From positions 1-64,000 of the forward strand of contig VLTN01000037.1 in the NCBI GenBank assembly GCA_008330645.1: a DNA stretch of 64,000 nucleotides, given 5' to 3'. Shown here in pieces: positions 1 to 10,041 of this stretch. Every line of letters starts with the position of its first letter. The stretch's first letter is position 1. The notes under the pieces are model-generated. The model ran no database searches. It was given only the letters and a program-made list of their open reading frames with translations, and was not told where the DNA came from. Made by a program: the position numbers and the translations under genes. This stretch comes from Cafeteria roenbergensis (taxonomy: Eukaryota > Sar > Bigyra > Bicosoecida > Cafeteriaceae).

Positions 1-34
1 TCCGCACCGCGTTCGAGGAGGGAGGAAGCAGAAA

Positions 35-342
35 CGTGTGGTGGTAGCGTTGGACCAGGCCAACGCCTACAACTCCGTCTTCCAGACGCGCGATGATCGA
101 GGAGGTGCGGCGGTTGGACGAGAGCTCGTGCCGCGGTGCTGGCGCTGTACCGGCTCGTCCAGCGCCGCTCCCTCTTTGCCACGGACGAGGCGAGGTCTTT
201 GAGCTGGAGTCCAACAGGGGCTTGGCGTCAAAGCGAACCCGGCAGCGGGCGCACTGTTTGCGATTGCAGTGCACCCCCTGGTGGACGAGTGAGGCGCGCC
301 TTCCCAGATGTGCTCATCTTGCAGATGGCCGACGACAACGAC
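35..342 (+). pseudogene. Reverse transcriptase remnant (motifs A-C)
   Basis: Frame 2 from position 35 reads VVVALDQANAYNSV, a good match to RT motif A (aspartate plus small residues, then A-Y-N-S-V). A stop at 200-202 breaks this frame. From 224 the same frame reads GVK followed by ALFAIAVHPLVDE, the motif B region, and ends in TGA at 290-292. Frame 1 then reads QMADDND at 322-342, a motif C (xADD) match. The motifs are in the correct order and spacing for a non-LTR RT, but frameshifts and stops separate them, so this copy cannot encode an active enzyme here. Confidence 0.7.
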
Positions 343-1094
343 GCTCGTGGGCCGAGGAGGAGCGCCTTCAGGCAGCCCAGATGCTGGCCGAGCGGCTCAG
401 CCACGGTGGGCGCTCTGCGGATGAACGCCCGACTAAGACCCCAGGTGCTGTTGCAAGCGAGGACAGCTCGAGAGAACCAAAAGCCAAGAATTCGCGGGAG
501 ATGAAAGCGGAGTAGGGAGCGAATTCCAGGGTCCAACTCACCCTCGTGCTGGAGGGGTGCCACCTCACCGAACGGAGCGTGCGGTGCTTGCAGTGTCCTG
601 TAGGGGAGGAACCTCCCGCCGGAGGTGGCTCTGGAGCAGTCGATGAAGCGCTAGAGAGGAAGTAGTTCCGGGGCCGGCCGCGGAACGCGCTGCTCGCGGC
701 ATCGGAGGTCTGCCGGGCTCAAGCGGGCGCACCCACTGCTGGCTGTCCGGTGCTCGGACAGAAGTTCAGCTACCTGCACAGAAGCAGCGGGTGCGGCGGC
801 GGCCAGGAGCTGCGGTGTCCATGCGGCGCTGCTGGCCAACCTGGCGGCAGTGGCGCACAAGACGGAAGCTGGAATGCGATCGGCCACGCGCTCTCGGACG
901 AGATGTGCACGGTGGCCGAGGAAGGGCTTCCGTGAGGCCATGTCCAAGGCCATCGAAGGGCGCATTGTTTTCGGGGGCTTGCCGGACGAGCACGCAAGGC
1001 GAGTGGTGCCGGAGCGGGACCAGCCAGCATCGGCGAGGCGGAAGCGGAGGATGAGTCGGGTGCGGCGGCTGCTGCAGCGGGCGACACGCCGTGG
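343..1094 (+). other. Degraded interior of retrotransposon copy 1
   Basis: This 750-bp stretch lies between RT motif C and the long 3' frame of copy 1. Only short frames overlap here (for example 750-935 and 850-1311), with no recognisable motif. By position it should correspond to the RT thumb and linker. I see no host gene in it. Confidence 0.5.
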
Positions 1095-3092
1095 GTGGAC
1101 CACCCGGCGGTCGGAGAGAGCGAGTCCAAGGAGGACTGCGAGGAGGGGCCGGCGCACGGGCAGCAGCTTGCAGGTACGCTGGACGGCTGGCTCGTCAGCG
1201 GTACGGGGGGAGCGGCTGAACCGGAGCATCAGCCAACACCGACAAGCGGAAGCCAGACGGGCGGTGGAGGTGCGGCTGCCGCCAGCGCGGCGGGAGCGGC
1301 GACCGAGATGACGACGAGCGGCGGCGGCGCAGCGGCAGCTAGTGCGGCTGGCGCTCCAACCGGCCAAGAGACATCTGATGCCGCACAGCCGAGAGCGGAT
1401 GCGGCACAGGTCTACTCGGTCAGGCGAACACCGGCGATCGGGTTGGCCAGGGACGGACCCGACGCGGACGCGGACGGCAACGACCCCAACTGGAAGGGCA
1501 TCTCGCTCAAGAAACTCGTGATGCGGGCGCTGAAGCGCTCAGACCGCAGCGATGCGACCAAGGAGGTGGGCGACATCCTGCTGCGATGCGAGGAGGTCGC
1601 CAAGGGAGCTTACCGGGACTACGGGCGGGCCAGCAAGGAGTACAAGGACGCCTGCACCGAGGCACGGTACTTCAGGCCGGACAAGGACTGCGTCGTGGGC
1701 AAGGAGGCCGACCTTCATGCCGCCAGGGTGAAGAAGCGCTACCAGCTGGCGCACGTGTGGAGGTCGGACATCGCGGGGGCTGTCGAGGGCCTGGAAGAGC
1801 TGCGCGCCGAGATCGAGGAGCTGGCGCTGGAGGCGATGATGGAGCTCAGATCTGACGACGAGTCGTCGGATGACATGGAGGCAACTGCAAACCTGGTGGA
1901 GGAGTTCATCAGGGCCTGCAAGGGAGCCCGCTGCCTGGCCGCAGCGACAGGGTTCGAGGGCTTCTTGCCCGACACCCTGGGTAAGCTGCCGGGCGAGATG
2001 AAGGCCAAGCTCCGCAAATGCCTGTACGGCGACGGGGTGACGGCGCGGGCGAACGAGCAGACCGAGGCGCCCTGGCAGCGCAAGATGGTGCTGCATCACG
2101 ACGACATGCTGCGCATCAAGCACGAGTGTGTCTTCCTGCGCCGTCTGGCCAAGGCGCGCAGGGCCTGCACAGCACGCTGCAGGGCCGAGGCGCTGGCAAA
2201 GGGCACGCCGGAGAAGCGTGTCGCCAACATAGACGACCCGGCCATGCTGCGCGTCATGAGCGACCTGGTCGCGTTCCGAGAGGCGTGCGTGCCGGGAACG
2301 CACTACTGGCTCCGCAACACGATGATGGGACCCCGCGGGCTCACGGACGAGGAGTTCGCGGTGGTGGAACGCTACCGCATCGGAGCCTCCGAGGCCGACC
2401 ACGTGGTGCCGGACGGCGTGTCGATCAACTGCGCGTGCGTGCAGCGGGACACCACGGCGAGAGGCACCGTCCACATCGGCGGGGTCTCCGGCGTGGCGCA
2501 CCACCTGGCGCGCTGCCGCTGCGGCAAGGGCTCCACCATCCGGGCGCACAACGACGTCCGCGACGTCCTGCACGCGGCGGTGCGCTCGGCGGGACTGCAG
2601 TCGGTGGTGGAGCCCTCCAGCTGGCAGGACGGGCAGACGCGCTTCGGGTCCCAGCCGGGGTCCAGCGAGGCCGCGCGCAAGCGACCGGACCTGCGGGTGC
2701 ACGTCGACTTCGAGACCACCTGTCTCGTCGACGTGCAGATCACCTCGGCGGTGAGCAAGTCCTACGTGACGCAGGGCCTGCAGAGCATGGACGCCTTTCT
2801 CGAGCGCCGTGAGAATGACAAGATGAGGGAGTACAAGAAGAGCTCAGCTACAAAGGACAACTTGAGCTCCATTGTGCCCTTCGTCATCACGACCACGGGA
2901 CGCATGGGACCGGCGGCCTTCGCCTTCCTCAAGAAGGTGGCGGACACGGCCTTCGGCGACCGGCCGAGGGAGCGTGCGCGCTGGGCCTTTCGCTGGCTGT
3001 CGAGGCTGAACGAGGTCATCGCCAAGGGACTGGCGACCCAGCTGATCGGGCAGACGCAGTACCTGCGACAGCAGGTGGAGCGTTTGCGGTGA
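1095..3092 (+). CDS. Retrotransposon C-terminal ORF with restriction-like endonuclease domain
   Basis: The frame encodes 665 residues. The first third is low-complexity Ala/Gly/Glu sequence containing two copies of GGGAAAASAAGA. The middle is charged and helical. The last 300 residues carry the signature C-terminal region of non-LTR elements that lack an APE nuclease. It begins with LTDEEFAVVERYRIGA, then a C-x-C ... H-x3-C-x-C cluster (CAC near 2430, HHLARCRC near 2500). RPDLRVHVDFE plus LVDVQIT follows, the PD...(D)-x-V core of a PD-(D/E)XK nuclease, and then a Lys-rich tail. The enzyme would nick target DNA for reverse transcription. The start is arbitrary because the upstream RT part is broken, so this is the surviving 3' part of a larger polyprotein. 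Confidence 0.7.
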   Translation: MDHPAVGESESKEDCEEGPAHGQQLAGTLDGWLVSGTGGAAEPEHQPTPTSGSQTGGGGAAAASAAGAATEMTTSGGGAAAASAAGAPTGQETSDAAQPRADAAQVYSVRRTPAIGLARDGPDADADGNDPNWKGISLKKLVMRALKRSDRSDATKEVGDILLRCEEVAKGAYRDYGRASKEYKDACTEARYFRPDKDCVVGKEADLHAARVKKRYQLAHVWRSDIAGAVEGLEELRAEIEELALEAMMELRSDDESSDDMEATANLVEEFIRACKGARCLAAATGFEGFLPDTLGKLPGEMKAKLRKCLYGDGVTARANEQTEAPWQRKMVLHHDDMLRIKHECVFLRRLAKARRACTARCRAEALAKGTPEKRVANIDDPAMLRVMSDLVAFREACVPGTHYWLRNTMMGPRGLTDEEFAVVERYRIGASEADHVVPDGVSINCACVQRDTTARGTVHIGGVSGVAHHLARCRCGKGSTIRAHNDVRDVLHAAVRSAGLQSVVEPSSWQDGQTRFGSQPGSSEAARKRPDLRVHVDFETTCLVDVQITSAVSKSYVTQGLQSMDAFLERRENDKMREYKKSSATKDNLSSIVPFVITTTGRMGPAAFAFLKKVADTAFGDRPRERARWAFRWLSRLNEVIAKGLATQLIGQTQYLRQQVERLR

Positions 3093-3268
3093 GCAGGGGC
3101 GGCTGAGTGGCGACTCGAGGCAGTGTGATGGGAGTGATTTGGGCTTGGAATTTTGGATTGCGGGTTTGGCGGGGTTTGTGATTCATCGGTGATGGAGTTG
3201 CTGGATTGGTGATTGGTGAGTCTGTGAATCGAGTGTGTGGTATGGTGACGTGAGTTCTTGACCCCCCC
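3093..3268 (+). other. Retrotransposon 3' UTR (copy 1)
   Basis: This segment follows the stop codon and recurs, with few changes, at 4381-4556 and 10291-10470. It is T/G-rich, unlike the GC-rich host DNA, and includes the shared words GATTCATCGGTGATGGAG and GGTATGGTGACG before a final C run. In this class of element the 3' UTR is the part recognised by the reverse transcriptase, which fits its conservation in all three copies. Confidence 0.65.
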
Positions 3269-3273
3269 CAACG

Positions 3274-4380
3274 ATGTTCATCATCCTGAAGGTCAAGCTC
3301 CGCAAGTGCCTGTACGGCGACGGGGTGACGGCGCGGGCGAACGAGCAGACCGAGGCGCCCTGGCAGCGCAAGATGGTGCTGCATCACGACGACATGCTGC
3401 GCATCAAGCACGAGTGTGTCTTCCTGCGCCGTCTGGCCAAGGCGCGCAGGGCCTGCACAGCACGCTGCAGGGCCGAGGCGCTGGCAAAGGGCACGCCGGA
3501 GAAGCGTGTCGCCAACATCGACGACCCGACCATGCTACGCGTCATGAGCGACCTGGTCGCGTTCCGAGAGGCGTGCGTGCCGGGAACGCACTACTGGCTC
3601 CGCAACACGATGATGGGGCCCCGCGGGCTCACAGACGAGGAGTTCGCGGTGGTCACACGCTACCGCATCGGAGCCTCCGAGGCCGACCACGTGGTGCCGG
3701 AAGGCGTGTCGATCAACTGTGCGTGCATGCAGCGGGACACCACCGCGAGAGGCACCGTCCACATCGGCGGGGTCTCGGGCGTGGCACATCACCTGGCGCG
3801 CTGCCGCTGCGGCAAGGGCTCCACCATCCGGGCGCACAACGACGTCCGCGACGTCCTGCACGCGGCGGTGCGCTCGGCGGGACTACAGTCGGTGGTGGAG
3901 CCCTCCAGCTGGCAGGACGGGCAGGCGCGCTTCGGATCCCAGCCGGGGTCCAGCGAGGCCGCGCGCAAGCGACCGGACCTGCGGGTGCACGTCGACTTCG
4001 AGACCACCCGTCTCGTCGACGTGCAGATCACCTCGGCGGTGAGCAAGTCCTACGTGACGCAGGGCCTGCAGAGTATGGACGCCTTTCTCGAGCGACGTGA
4101 GAATGACAAGATGAGGGAGTACAAGAAGAGCTCAGCTACAAAGGACAACTTGAGCTCCATTGTGCCCTTCGTCGTCACGACCACGGCACGCATGGGACCG
4201 GCGGCCTTCGCCTTCCTCAAGAAGGTGGCGGACACGGCCTTCGGCGACCGGCCGAGGGAGCGTGCGCGCTGGGCCTTCCGCTGGCTGTCGAGGCTGAATG
4301 AGGTCATCGCCAAGGGACTGGCGACCCAGCTGATCGGGCAGACGCAGTACCTGCGACAGCAGGTGGAACGCATGCGGTGA
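3274..4380 (+). CDS. Retrotransposon copy 2 ORF (endonuclease region, 5'-truncated)
   Basis: From KLRKCLYGDG onward this 368-residue frame is nearly identical to residues about 305-665 of the frame at 1095-3092. It keeps the LTDEEF motif, the Cys/His cluster and the RPD...LVDVQIT nuclease core, and has no internal stop. Its first residues (MFIILKV) come from flanking DNA: the ATG lies in the 13-nt tail of copy 1. It encodes no reverse transcriptase, so it is a truncated insertion. Whether the fragment is translated is unknown. Confidence 0.6.
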   Translation: MFIILKVKLRKCLYGDGVTARANEQTEAPWQRKMVLHHDDMLRIKHECVFLRRLAKARRACTARCRAEALAKGTPEKRVANIDDPTMLRVMSDLVAFREACVPGTHYWLRNTMMGPRGLTDEEFAVVTRYRIGASEADHVVPEGVSINCACMQRDTTARGTVHIGGVSGVAHHLARCRCGKGSTIRAHNDVRDVLHAAVRSAGLQSVVEPSSWQDGQARFGSQPGSSEAARKRPDLRVHVDFETTRLVDVQITSAVSKSYVTQGLQSMDAFLERRENDKMREYKKSSATKDNLSSIVPFVVTTTARMGPAAFAFLKKVADTAFGDRPRERARWAFRWLSRLNEVIAKGLATQLIGQTQYLRQQVERMR

Positions 4381-4556
4381 GCAAGGGCGGCTGAGTGGCG
4401 ACTCGTGGCAGTGTGATGGGAGTGACTTGGGCCTGGGACTTGGGATTGCGGGTTTCGCGCGGTTTGTGATTCATCGGTGATGGAGTTGCTGGCTTGGTTT
4501 TGATGAGTCTGTGAATCGAGTGTGTGGTATGGTGACGCGAGTTCTCGCCCCTCCCC
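3282..4556 (+). mobile_element. Non-LTR retrotransposon copy 2, 5'-truncated, tandem to copy 1
   Basis: Similarity to copy 1 starts at about 3287, equivalent to position about 2001 of copy 1, with a short TGAAGG microhomology at the junction. It continues through the end of the 3' UTR. The 13-nt word CAACGATGTTCAT occurs just before this copy (3269-3281) and again just after it (4556-4568). This is either a target-site duplication or part of the element's 3' tail. The copy ends about 35 bp beyond the stop of the convergent CLU/TPR gene. Confidence 0.8.
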
Positions 4557-4568
4557 AACGATGTTCAT
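4556..4568 (+). repeat. 13-nt direct repeat flanking retrotransposon copy 2
   Basis: CAACGATGTTCAT is present here and at 3269-3281, bracketing copy 2. Copy 3 ends in the similar CAATGATGCT. So part of the word (CAAYGATG) may be the element's own 3' end and the rest a target-site duplication. Confidence 0.55.
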
Positions 4569-4601
4569 TCCTCCACTCTGCCAGCCAGAAACAAGACAGC
4601 A

Positions 4602-7600
4602 TCATTCATACTGCAAGCAGTCTTCAATCGCTTGACGAGCAAGCAGGAAGTTGGGGTGCCCTTCTCCTAAAGACCTCGCGAAGATCACTGAGCACCTAGT
4701 GAGCATATCCAGCGCCGCATCGTACTCCCCCTTGGCCTGCCGACACTGCGCCATCGTGTACAGCGTGATAGCGAAGCTTGCGTGCCCCTCGCCCAGCGAC
4801 GAGGCATAGATGTCCCTGCACCGCTCCAGCATATCCAGCGCCGCATCGTACTCCCCCTTGGCCTGCCGACACTGCGCCATCGTGTACAGCGTGATAGCGA
4901 AGCTTGCGTGCTCCTCGCCCAGCGACGAGGCCTGGATCTCCCTGCACCGCTCCAGCAGATCCAGCGCCGCATCGTACTCCCCCTTTTCGCGCCGACACTG
5001 CGCCATCGTGCACAGCGTGTTAGCGAAGCTCGGGTGCCCCTCGCCCAGCGACGAGGCATAGATGTCCCTGCACCGCTCCAGCAGATCTAGCGCCGCATCG
5101 TACTCCCCCTTGGCCTGCCGACACTGCGCCATCGTGTACAGCGTGCCCGCGGAGCTTGGGTGCCCCTCGCCCACCGACGAGGCGTGCACGTCCCTGCACC
5201 GCTCCAGCATATCCAGCGCCGCATCGTACTCCCCCTTAGCCTGCCGACACTGCGCCATCGTGTACAGCGTGATAGCGAAGCTTGCGTGCTCCTCGCCCAG
5301 CGACGAGGCCTGGATCTCCCTGCACCGCTCCAGCAGATCCAGCGCCGCATCGTACTCCCCCTTTTCGCGCCGACACTGCGCCATCGTGCACAGCGTGTTA
5401 GCGAAGCTCGGGTGCCCCTCGCCCAGCGACGAGGCATAGATGTCCCTGCACCGCTCCAGCAGATCCAGCGCCGCATCGTACTCCCCCTTGGCCTGCCGAC
5501 ACTGCGCCATCGTGTACAGCGTGCCCGCGGAGCTTGGGTGCCCCTCGCCCACCGACGAGGCGTGCACGTCCCAGCACCGCGCCAGCATATCCAGCGCCGC
5601 ATCGTACTCCCCCTTAGCCTGCCGACACTGCGCCATCGTGTACAGCGTGAGAGCGAAGCTCGGGTGCCCCTCGCCCAGCGACGAGGCCTGGATCTCCCTG
5701 CACCGCTCCAGCAGATCTAGCGCCGCATCGTACTCCCCCTTGGCCTGCCGACACTGCGCCATCGTGTACAGCGTGTTAGCGAAGCTTGGGTGCTCTTCGC
5801 CCAGCGACGAGGCATAGATGTCCCTGCACCGCTCCAGCAGAACTAGCGCCGCATCGTACTCCCCCTTGGCCTGCCGACACTGCGCCATCGTGTACAGCGT
5901 GCCCGCGAAGCTCGGGTGCTCCTCGCCCAGCGACGAGGCATAGATGTCCCTGCACCGCTCCAGCAGATCCAGCGCCGCATCGTACTCCCCCTTGGCCTGC
6001 CGACACTGCGCCATCGTGTACAGCGTGTTAGCGAAGCTCGGGTGCCCCTCGCCCAGCGACGAGGCCTGGATCTCCCTGCACCGCTCCAGCAGATCTAGCG
6101 CCGCATCGTACTCCCCCTTGGCCTGCCGACACTGCGCCATCGTGTACAGCGTGTTAGCGAAGCTCGGGTGCCCCTCGCCCAGCGACGAGGCATAGATGTC
6201 CCTGCACCGCTCCAGCATATCCAGCGCCGCATCGTACTCCCCCTTGTCCTGCCGACACTGCGCCATCGTGTACAGCGTGCCCGCGAAGCTCGGGTGCTCC
6301 TCGCCCAGCGACGAGGCGTAGATGTCCCTGCACCGCTCCAGCAGATCTAGCGCCGCATCGTACTCCCCCTTGTCCTGCCGACACTGCGCCATCGTGTACA
6401 GCGTGCTAGCGAAGCTCGGGTGCCCCTCGCCCAGCGACGAGGCCTCGATGTCCCTGCACCGCTCCAGCAGATCTAGCGCCGCATCGTACTCCCCCTTGGC
6501 CTGCCGACACTGCGCCATCGTGTACAGCGTGAGAGCGAAGCTCGGGTGCTCCTCGCCCAGCGACGAGGCATAGATGTCCTTGCACCGCTCCAGCAGATCT
6601 AGCGCCGCATCGTACTCCCCCTTGGCCTGCCGACACTGCGCCATCGTGGACAGCGTGCCCGCGAAGCTCGGGTGCTCCTCGCCCAGCGACGAGGCCTCGA
6701 TGTCCCTGCACCGCTCCAGCAGATCTAGCGCCGCATCGTACTCCCCCTTGGCCTGCCGACACTGCGCCATCGTGTACAGCGTGCCCGCGAAGCTCGGGTG
6801 CTCCTCGCCCAGCGACGAGGCATAGATGTCCTTGCACCGCTCCAGCAGATCCAGCGCTGCATCGCCTTCGCCTCTTTCCAGCAGGCGGAATGCACATGAT
6901 CGAAGCCTCGTCCCCGCCGCATTGCTCCCACCAGAGCTATCGCTCCACCCCGCTGCCACGAGCAAGCACAATACCTCCAACCCACCATCCGAAGACGCCC
7001 GTGCGCATGTCTCAGACAGCGAGTGCGCTGCGCCGCCACGATGGTGACGCCACGTCTCGCCGCACAGCCGCTCACTCAGCCGCAAACCGCGCAGCTGCGA
7101 CGCGATCATGCGTTCTGCCAGTCCCGCTGAGTCGCCCCCGAACGACAGCGCAGCGCCTCGCCGCTCGCTCTGCGCGCCGGACCCAGACACCTTCACGCGC
7201 CGCACGCACTCTCCCTGCATGGCCGCCCACGCCTGCCCGACGCCACTCCCGGCAGCGGCTGCTTCCTGGCCCACCAGCGCCGCCGTCGCCAGCGGCACGC
7301 CCCGGCCCCTGGCCGCCACACCCCGGGCCACGCAGCATGCCAGCAGCCAGTCCGCATCCGCGTCGGCGCCACCTGCAGCTCCCTCTGACACCAGACACTC
7401 CAGCGCCGCTGCCCCGCTCGACCCGGGGCTCGGCAGGCTGGCGCATGCCGCAGCGGCGCGTAGCACCGATACAGGCAGCCCTACACCGCCGGGTTCCCCT
7501 GCTCGGTCCAACATCGCGCCCAGCACCCGCCAGGCGTGCTGCAGCCCCAGCCCGCGGGTGTGAAGGCCGGCCTTGACCGCTCCTCGCACCAACGCCACGT

Positions 7601-9418
7601 CATCGGCCTGCCCCGCTCGCCAGCACTCCACCAAACGCTCCTGCACCGCGTTCGCCGCCCGGCCCACGTTGTCGGCGCCCAGCAGCACGCCGCCAGCTTC
7701 CACAAGCCTGCCCTTCGCAAGACCCCCGGCATCCCTGCCACCCTCCAACACGGCGTCCGGTGACACCGGTTCCGCCCCTGCCTCCCGCAGCACGGCCGCC
7801 GCCTCGGGTCGGAACAGTGCCGTTAGGTATGTTGCTCGCCAGAACTGCCCGGGCCGCGGCAGGAGCACTCGGGTCGAACCGTCGCTCGACTGCAGCACAG
7901 CCACCCCGCAGCACGCCGCCAGAGGGCCCAGCTCTACCGCGCTCCACACCGGAGCGGCGGCGCCCGTCAGAAGCCCAGCCTCCCGAGCGGCCAGCGTGGC
8001 CAAGGCAGCGTCAGCCGAGCCGCCCTCCGGCAGCTCCACCACTCGCAGCACCGGCGAGGATGAGGATGACGCGGCCACAGCTGCCCTGCCGCTTTCACCT
8101 TCAGCGCCAGCCGGGGCCCCGGGCGTAGTGGCCCACACGACCGCAACCTGGCCGCCCGCCGCCGCGCCGCCGGTCACGTCGGGGATGCAGAGCCGGTGCG
8201 TGTCCAGCAGCACCACCTCGCCCCACGGCAGCGCGTGCAGCTCAACGTCGAACGGCAGACGCTGGATGTGGCCTCGCGACCTCCGTTGCTGGGATTTAGA
8301 GTGCTCCGCGTGCACCGGCCGCAGCGGGTCCAGCACCACGTCGTGCTCCGCCTCCACCTGCGCGCACACCCCCGAGCTCTTGGCCGCATGTCGCCCCGCA
8401 CCAACGCTCTCCAGCAGCGCGTCGGTGGCTGGGCCCAGCCGCGGGAAGCCGTCCGGGTTTCTGTTGCCCCGCACCCTCCGGTACTCATGCCGCGTGAAGT
8501 CGCCTGAGCGAGGAGTCATCAGACTCGGGGCCAGGTGCAGCCCCGCCGCCAGCTCCTCCGCCACGCCGTCCAGCTCCGCGCACACGTGTGCCGTGACTCC
8601 GCCATCGCCCGATCCCACCCGCAGAGTTCTGCCACCGACCGCGTGCCGCGAGAAGCCCTGTACGCGGTACACCCGCTCCGGCCGACCAGCCGCGTCACGC
8701 ACCGTCACGTCCACGCACGACGCCAGCGGTACCGTCAGCAGCCGCGCCGCGTCCGCCTCGTGGAGGTGCGTGAGCATGGCCAGCTCGTGCTTGGCCGCCT
8801 TGTCCGCCATCACCGAGGAGCCCTTGTAGATTCCCACCGTGTCCTCGGCGATCTTGAAGAAGGCCCCCGTGCTGGGGTCGGCCACCTTGACGCCCCCTGC
8901 AATGCCTGCGTCCACCACCTGGAGACTCTCGCCGCCCCGCAAGCGGCCCACGCACTCCTGCGTGATGGCCTGAAGCGGCCTGTCGTCGCCGCAGCGTTTG
9001 CGCTGCTTGGCGTCGTGGAAAGCCCAGGCGATGGCGTCAGCGGCGCCCTCCGTGATGCGCTGGAAGGCCCGTCTCACACCCGCCAGCTCCTCCAGCCGCT
9101 CCTGGTGGTCGTGGGCGGTGAGCGTGGCCTTGTTGCGGAGGCGCGAGGCCTTGTCGCCCACGGTCTCCGGGTGAGCCGCGACTGCTGCTGCTGGCCCCTC
9201 GGCACGGGGCTGCATGCCGGACTCGCCGGCCGCATCGTCAGGAGCTGCGCCGGCTTGCGCGGCATGGCCAGGGGCGAGGACGGATTGCTGAATCAAAGCT
9301 GCGTCTTGGCCCGCTCCAGCAGCGCCGGCTTCTGGGGCCGTGAACGCCCCTGCCGCGGGGAGTATGCCGCTTTCAGTCGAAGCGGTTCTGCAGCCACCAT
9401 CTGTGCACCGGTGGGCCA
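4602..9418 (-). CDS. CLU-like domain plus TPR (kinesin-light-chain type) repeat protein
   Basis: About 1600 residues. The first half resembles the central CLU (clustered mitochondria) domain: FFKIAEDTVGIYKG, then TLRVGSGDGG, VVLLDTHRLCIPD and YLTALFRPEAA in the order seen in CLU proteins. The C-terminal third is 17 complete 42-residue TPR units (YDAALDLLERCRDIYASSLG ... HPSFAGTLYTMAQCRQAKGE) plus one degenerate last unit. CLU proteins combine such a domain with TPRs and act in mitochondrial distribution and RNA binding; a role here is inferred. No in-frame ATG starts the long frame. An acceptor-like CTTCCTCGCAG at 9419-9429 suggests this exon begins at 9418 and that a first exon is missing from the annotation. 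I could not find that exon between here and the retrotransposon fragment at 10042. Confidence 0.75.
4640..6875 (-). repeat. Tandem array of 126-bp TPR-coding units
   Basis: About 17.7 units of exactly 126 bp (42 codons) encode the TPR array. Units are almost identical at DNA level, including silent sites. Changes concentrate at a few codons: DIY/EIQ/DIE/DVH, EEH/GH, AG/AN/AI/AL, and QAK/QDK/REK. A three-unit (378-bp) block is itself duplicated: units 11-13 (about 5240-5617) and 14-16 (about 4862-5239) share the same DVH, DIY...TLC, EIQ...HASFAI order. Confidence 0.9.
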
Positions 9419-10041
9419 CTGCGAGGAAGCGGGCGGGCGGCAAAGGTGAGCGGGTGCAAAAATCGAGACGGCCGGCTGGCAGCTCGCACCCCACCGACAG
9501 CCCGCTCCCCAGTCACAACGCGCGCCCCCGATGCTGCGCAAACGACTTGCGGGTCGACGATGCAGCGCCTGGCGCCCCTCACTTGGCCCTCAGGTGCGGG
9601 TTGGGAAGGCGAATGAGCGAGAGTGTTGTTCCTTTGTCAGTGGCCGGCAAGATCTTAGTTGGGCTCAACTATGCCGAGAACTCAAGAGCTGTGTCTCGCA
9701 GTCTTCCAAGGACACTGCGGAGCCTGTATCCTGCTGAATCGCTCGGCCGACGCTAGACTGTTGGAAGGCAGCGCTCGCCGGTCGCCCGCCCGTGGCTCTG
9801 CCATCCTGTGCCTGCCGTCACGTCGCTGTCCTGCGCAAAAGCTCCCGCAAAACCGGCCGCGAATCTCACGGCTGTCGATAGCGCCGGCAGAGGCGCCCCT
9901 CGCCCACCTGCAGGCCGTGCCGCTTCCCTGGAGCCAGCCCTACCGCCGGGCAGGTTGACAGGGAGCTACCGCTGCTGCTTGATGGACAGCACGGCGGCAA
10001 ATGGGCCGTCCTACCACCGCTCCGAAGCTCTCGCCAGAGAA
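9419..10041. other. Region between CLU/TPR exon and retrotransposon copy 3
   Basis: No convincing gene is visible. On the minus strand it should contain the promoter and first exon of the CLU/TPR gene. I find only one minus-strand ATG (9804) before the retrotransposon fragment, and its frame closes without a GTGAG donor. Confidence 0.5.

Larger units (their letters stand above)
1..3268 (+). mobile_element. Non-LTR retrotransposon copy 1, 5' end outside the window
   Basis: This copy enters from the left edge. Its parts in order are decayed reverse-transcriptase motifs A, B and C (35-342), a degraded stretch, one long open frame (1095-3092) ending in a restriction-like endonuclease region, and a 3' UTR of about 175 bp that finishes in a C run near 3261-3269. 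The same 3' UTR ends two further, shorter copies (3282-4556 and 10042-10470). Three copies sharing a 3' end with different 5' ends is the usual product of target-primed reverse transcription with 5' truncation. Family placement (R2/NeSL/CRE-like, with C-terminal endonuclease) is inferred from domain order, not from an alignment. Confidence 0.8.

Noticed and set aside
1539-2702. Long minus-strand frame across retrotransposon copy 1
   Set aside because: Shadow of the plus-strand endonuclease frame; only the plus frame shows the Cys/His cluster and RPD...VDV core.
7573-8829. Plus-strand frame of 418 residues opposite the CLU-like domain
   Set aside because: Ser/Pro/Arg-rich shadow; the minus strand encodes recognisable CLU-like sequence through the same bases.
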